From the NCBI GenBank assembly GCA_003819975.1, contig RPPU01000049.1:1-13777 (forward strand): a stretch of 13,777 nt of DNA, written 5' to 3'. This DNA comes from Desulfobacteraceae bacterium (GTDB lineage: Bacteria > Desulfobacterota > DSM-4660 > Desulfatiglandales > HGW-15). The notes under the pieces were generated by a model that saw nothing but the letters and a program-made list of their open reading frames with translations, was not told the DNA's origin and ran no database searches. Below are positions 11,037 to 13,777 of this stretch, in pieces. The translations under genes and the position numbers were made by a program. The first letter of the stretch is position 1, and the number at the start of each line of letters is the position of its first letter.

Positions 11037-13664
11037 ATGAGTATTCGCTATAAAACCCTCATTATGATCGGCAGTATTTTTATCATCCTGTTGATCGTGC
11101 TTTTGGTCGTCGTCCGAATGGTCATGCTGAACAGTTTTTTCTCCCTTGAAAAAACAAATACGCTTCTGGATACGCAACGCGGTCTCAGCGCGCTTGATTC
11201 CGTATTGTCCAATATGCATGACACCCTGGGGGATTGGGCCCCCTGGGATGAGACCTATGCATTTATTCAAACCCGTAACCCGAAATACATCAAGAGCAAT
11301 TTGACCGACGAGGCCGTGGCCGGTCTGCAATTCAACTTCATGGTCTTTGTCGATCCAAAAGGCAAACTGGTATTCGCCAAGTTTATTGATTTAAAAACAA
11401 AAAAAGAAATGCCTACTCCTCTCGTATTGCTTACCAAAATCCTAACTACTCCGCTTCTGACGCAATTTTCCAATACCGGCCGTCATCAATCCGGGATTTT
11501 AATGGGGCCTATAGGACCTGTTTTTGTTTGCAGCCAGCCCATTCTGAAAAGCGATTTTAGCGGCCCGATCATGGGGATTTTGATTGCCGGGCGTTATTTG
11601 GATGAAAAAACCATTCAGGGTCTTTCGGAAATCACCCAACTGCAGCTTTCAATTTTCACCGTGGATCAAACCAAAGATATCTCGATCTGGCATAAGTTGC
11701 TGATGCAAGAATATGAAACTAAAAAAACCACCCGGTTTGAGGTGCTTGATGCCAAACAAGCGACCGGTTATGCCTTGTTGCGGGACATCGATGGCCTGCC
11801 GGCATTGGTTCTCAGAGTGGATGTCGAGCGCCTGATTTATCAGGAAGGGCTCAAGGCCGTGAAATATTATATGTTTTCGCTTTTGGCAATCGGCCTGGGT
11901 TTTATCGTCGTGATCATGGCGGCATTGGAAAGGGTTGTCTTAAGACCCCTAGGCCGGTTGCGGGCCCAGGTGGACCGGATCGGCCGCGCAGGCCGACCGG
12001 AGCAACGGGTACCGGTCTACAGCAGGGATGAACTGGGCGATTTGGCCGGTCAGATCAATCAGATGCTGGAGCAGCTTCAAAAAAACGGTTTGGAATTGGC
12101 CGAGACCAATGTGCGGCTGAACCGGGACATTCAGGAACGGATCGAGACGGAAAAGGCCTTGCGGGAAAGCGAACAACGGTTCCGCGAATTGGCGGAATTG
12201 CTGCCCGAGGCGATTTTTGAGATGACCCCGGAGGGGAAAGTAACGTTCGGCAATCAGAAGGCTCATGAATATTTCGGATATACTCCGGAAGAAATTAAAC
12301 GGGGGGTCAACGCACTTGACGTGATCAGCCCGGAAGATCGCCCGCGGGTCCAAGAGACCATTGGCCGTATTTTAGCCGGCGAGCAGTCCGGGTTGAACGA
12401 ATACCGGGTTGTTCGCAAAGATGGGAGCAGTTTTCCGGCCCTGTTCCATTCCGTTTTGATGATACATAATGAACGGCCGGTCGGGATACGGGGTTTTTCG
12501 GTGGATATCACCGAGAAAAAACGCATCGAGGCCCAGCTCAAGCAATCCCAACGCCTGGAGTCGATCGGCACCTTGGCCGGCGGCGTGGCGCATGATTTCA
12601 ATAATATTTTGATGGGGGTTCAGGGGTGCGCTTCGCTTATGCTGGCGGAAACGGAACCGGTTCATCCGCATTTCGAATATCTGAAAAATATCGAGAATTA
12701 TGTGCGCAGCGCCGCAAACCTGACCCGGCAGTTACTTGGTTTTGCCCGCGGCGGCAAGTATCAAGTCAAATCCACGGATCTGAACGATTTGGTCCAAAGA
12801 ACCGCGGGCATGTTCGGCCGCACCAAGAAAGAAATCGTCATCCACGCCCGTTATCAAAAAGGGTTGTGGCCGGTGGAAGTAGACCAGGGCCAAGTGGAGC
12901 AGGTCTTGCTTAATCTTTTTGTCAATGCCGGCCAGGCCATGCCGGCCGGCGGAGACCTTTATCTGGAAACCCAAAATACAATTTTGGATGAGAACCGGGT
13001 GCTGCCGTATCAACTCCAACCGGGCTCTTTCGTCAAGGTTATGGTCACCGATACCGGCATGGGCATAGACGAAAAGGTCTTGGACCGGATTTTCGACCCT
13101 TTTTTCACGACCAAGGAGATGGGCCGCGGCACCGGTTTGGGCTTGGCTTCGGCCTATGGGATTATCAAGAGCCACGGCGGCATCATCCATGTGGTTAGCG
13201 AAAAGGGGATGGGCAGCACTTTTACTTTTTATTTGCCGGCTTCGGGCAAAGAGATCGTGAAACTCGAAACCGGAGATGAAAAAATTCTAACGGGGAGTGA
13301 AAGAGTTTTGTTGGTCGATGACGAGCCCGTGATTCTGAATGTCGGCCGCAGAATGCTGGAACGGCTGGGTTACAAAGTCAGCACTGCGGCTTCAGGCAAG
13401 GAGGCTCTGCAGATCTACCGCGAAGCCAAAGGACGAATCGATCTGGTGGTGTTGGACATGGTCATGCCCGAATTAAGCGGGGAGCAGACTTATAAACTAC
13501 TGAAGGAGCATGATCCGCAGGTCAAAGTCCTGCTGTCGACCGGTTACAGCATTCACGGTCAGGCTGCCGAACTCCTCGCGAGCGGGTGCAATGGTTTTAT
13601 CCAAAAGCCGTTCAATCTCCAGGAATTTTCCAAAAAGCTTCGCGAGATCCTGGACGCGAAATAA
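11037..13664 (+). CDS. Membrane hybrid histidine kinase (CHASE4-HAMP-PAS-HisKA-HATPase-REC)
   Basis: This 875-residue sensor kinase has TM1 at about 8-30. A periplasmic domain (31-277) starts with DTLGDWAPWDETYAFI, the hallmark of CHASE4. TM2 is at about 278-298, HAMP at about 300-352, a linking coiled coil at 352-380, and a PAS domain at about 382-492. The HisKA segment carries the phospho-accepting H519 in GGVAHDFNN. The HATPase has N-box N630 (NLFVNAGQA), DTGMG (672-676), F box DPFFTTK and GRGTGLGL (696-703). A C-terminal receiver has D761/D762, phospho-acceptor D807 (VVLDMVMPE), S834/T835 and K857. All catalytic residues are intact. The GGVAHDFNN form is typical of NtrB-like/HPK4 hybrid kinases. 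The start at 11037 has only a weak AGG site. It is transcribed away from the MCP gene. Its output partner is not in the window. Confidence 0.93.
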   Translation: MSIRYKTLIMIGSIFIILLIVLLVVVRMVMLNSFFSLEKTNTLLDTQRGLSALDSVLSNMHDTLGDWAPWDETYAFIQTRNPKYIKSNLTDEAVAGLQFNFMVFVDPKGKLVFAKFIDLKTKKEMPTPLVLLTKILTTPLLTQFSNTGRHQSGILMGPIGPVFVCSQPILKSDFSGPIMGILIAGRYLDEKTIQGLSEITQLQLSIFTVDQTKDISIWHKLLMQEYETKKTTRFEVLDAKQATGYALLRDIDGLPALVLRVDVERLIYQEGLKAVKYYMFSLLAIGLGFIVVIMAALERVVLRPLGRLRAQVDRIGRAGRPEQRVPVYSRDELGDLAGQINQMLEQLQKNGLELAETNVRLNRDIQERIETEKALRESEQRFRELAELLPEAIFEMTPEGKVTFGNQKAHEYFGYTPEEIKRGVNALDVISPEDRPRVQETIGRILAGEQSGLNEYRVVRKDGSSFPALFHSVLMIHNERPVGIRGFSVDITEKKRIEAQLKQSQRLESIGTLAGGVAHDFNNILMGVQGCASLMLAETEPVHPHFEYLKNIENYVRSAANLTRQLLGFARGGKYQVKSTDLNDLVQRTAGMFGRTKKEIVIHARYQKGLWPVEVDQGQVEQVLLNLFVNAGQAMPAGGDLYLETQNTILDENRVLPYQLQPGSFVKVMVTDTGMGIDEKVLDRIFDPFFTTKEMGRGTGLGLASAYGIIKSHGGIIHVVSEKGMGSTFTFYLPASGKEIVKLETGDEKILTGSERVLLVDDEPVILNVGRRMLERLGYKVSTAASGKEALQIYREAKGRIDLVVLDMVMPELSGEQTYKLLKEHDPQVKVLLSTGYSIHGQAAELLASGCNGFIQKPFNLQEFSKKLREILDAK

Positions 13665-13696
13665 AACTTTTTATTATAAAATCAGAGTCCAAACAT

Positions 13697-13723
13697 TCAA
13701 ATCGGGATTTGTTCGATTTTTTT
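13697..13723 (+). terminator. Weak terminator after the kinase gene
   Basis: CAAAT and ATTTG pair around a CGGG loop (about 13699-13712), followed by TTCGATTTTTTTG. The stem is short, so confidence is limited. It lies about 35 bases after the kinase stop codon. Confidence 0.35.
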
Positions 13724-13777
13724 GAACCATTCGTTAACCGGAAACCACATACGGATGGCTTCTTATTTAAAAATATC

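Overview
Overall character. The window looks like a chromosomal stretch from a free-living, Gram-negative, motile bacterium, most like a Desulfobacterota (deltaproteobacterial) relative. Supporting signs are an MCP with a lysine/proline-rich tail ending in DFKDF, a DUF3795 protein, a CHASE4-PAS hybrid histidine kinase, and degenerate intergenic repeats of the 'ACCACGAAGG...' and 'ATCCTGTTNATCCTGTT' kind. The assignment is an inference from gene style, not a measured phylogeny.

Left part (1-1296). An AT-rich SAM-dependent methyltransferase gene (+) is followed by an 18-bp hairpin and then by decayed coding sequence. One frame carries a PVDWVAKTI motif, as in NAD-binding thioester-reductase/SDR proteins. 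This may be the edge of a foreign or decaying biosynthetic island.

Middle part (1297-5857), all minus strand. One apparent operon holds a DUF3795 cysteine-rich protein, a 56-residue four-cysteine microprotein and an MFS transporter. The microprotein is too short for usual gene callers. Upstream lies an intergenic stretch with hairpins, a dispersed repeat and the 3' remnant of a cupin gene. Next is panB-panE (4-bp ATGA overlap), which supplies pantoate for CoA synthesis. panB is preceded by a good sigma70-like promoter and a leader of about 260 nt with two successive intrinsic-terminator hairpins, so attenuation is possible.

Right-middle part (5843-7242). This stretch is gene-poor: a truncated VapC/PIN toxin remnant, dispersed repeats, a 22-bp tandem repeat and a 70-codon open frame. 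It also hides two homologous membrane microproteins of 29 and 30 residues. Both are on the minus strand with strong Shine-Dalgarno sites at identical spacing, and they look like an undescribed paralogous pair.

Right part (7299-13664). This is a sensory island. Two tandemly duplicated family-3 periplasmic solute-binding proteins lie in line with, and downstream of, a methyl-accepting chemotaxis protein, all on the minus strand. A large membrane hybrid histidine kinase is transcribed divergently. No ABC permease or ATPase is present, so the binding proteins may serve sensing rather than uptake. The structured leader in front of each binding-protein gene was duplicated with it and keeps its fold, including one compensatory base-pair change.
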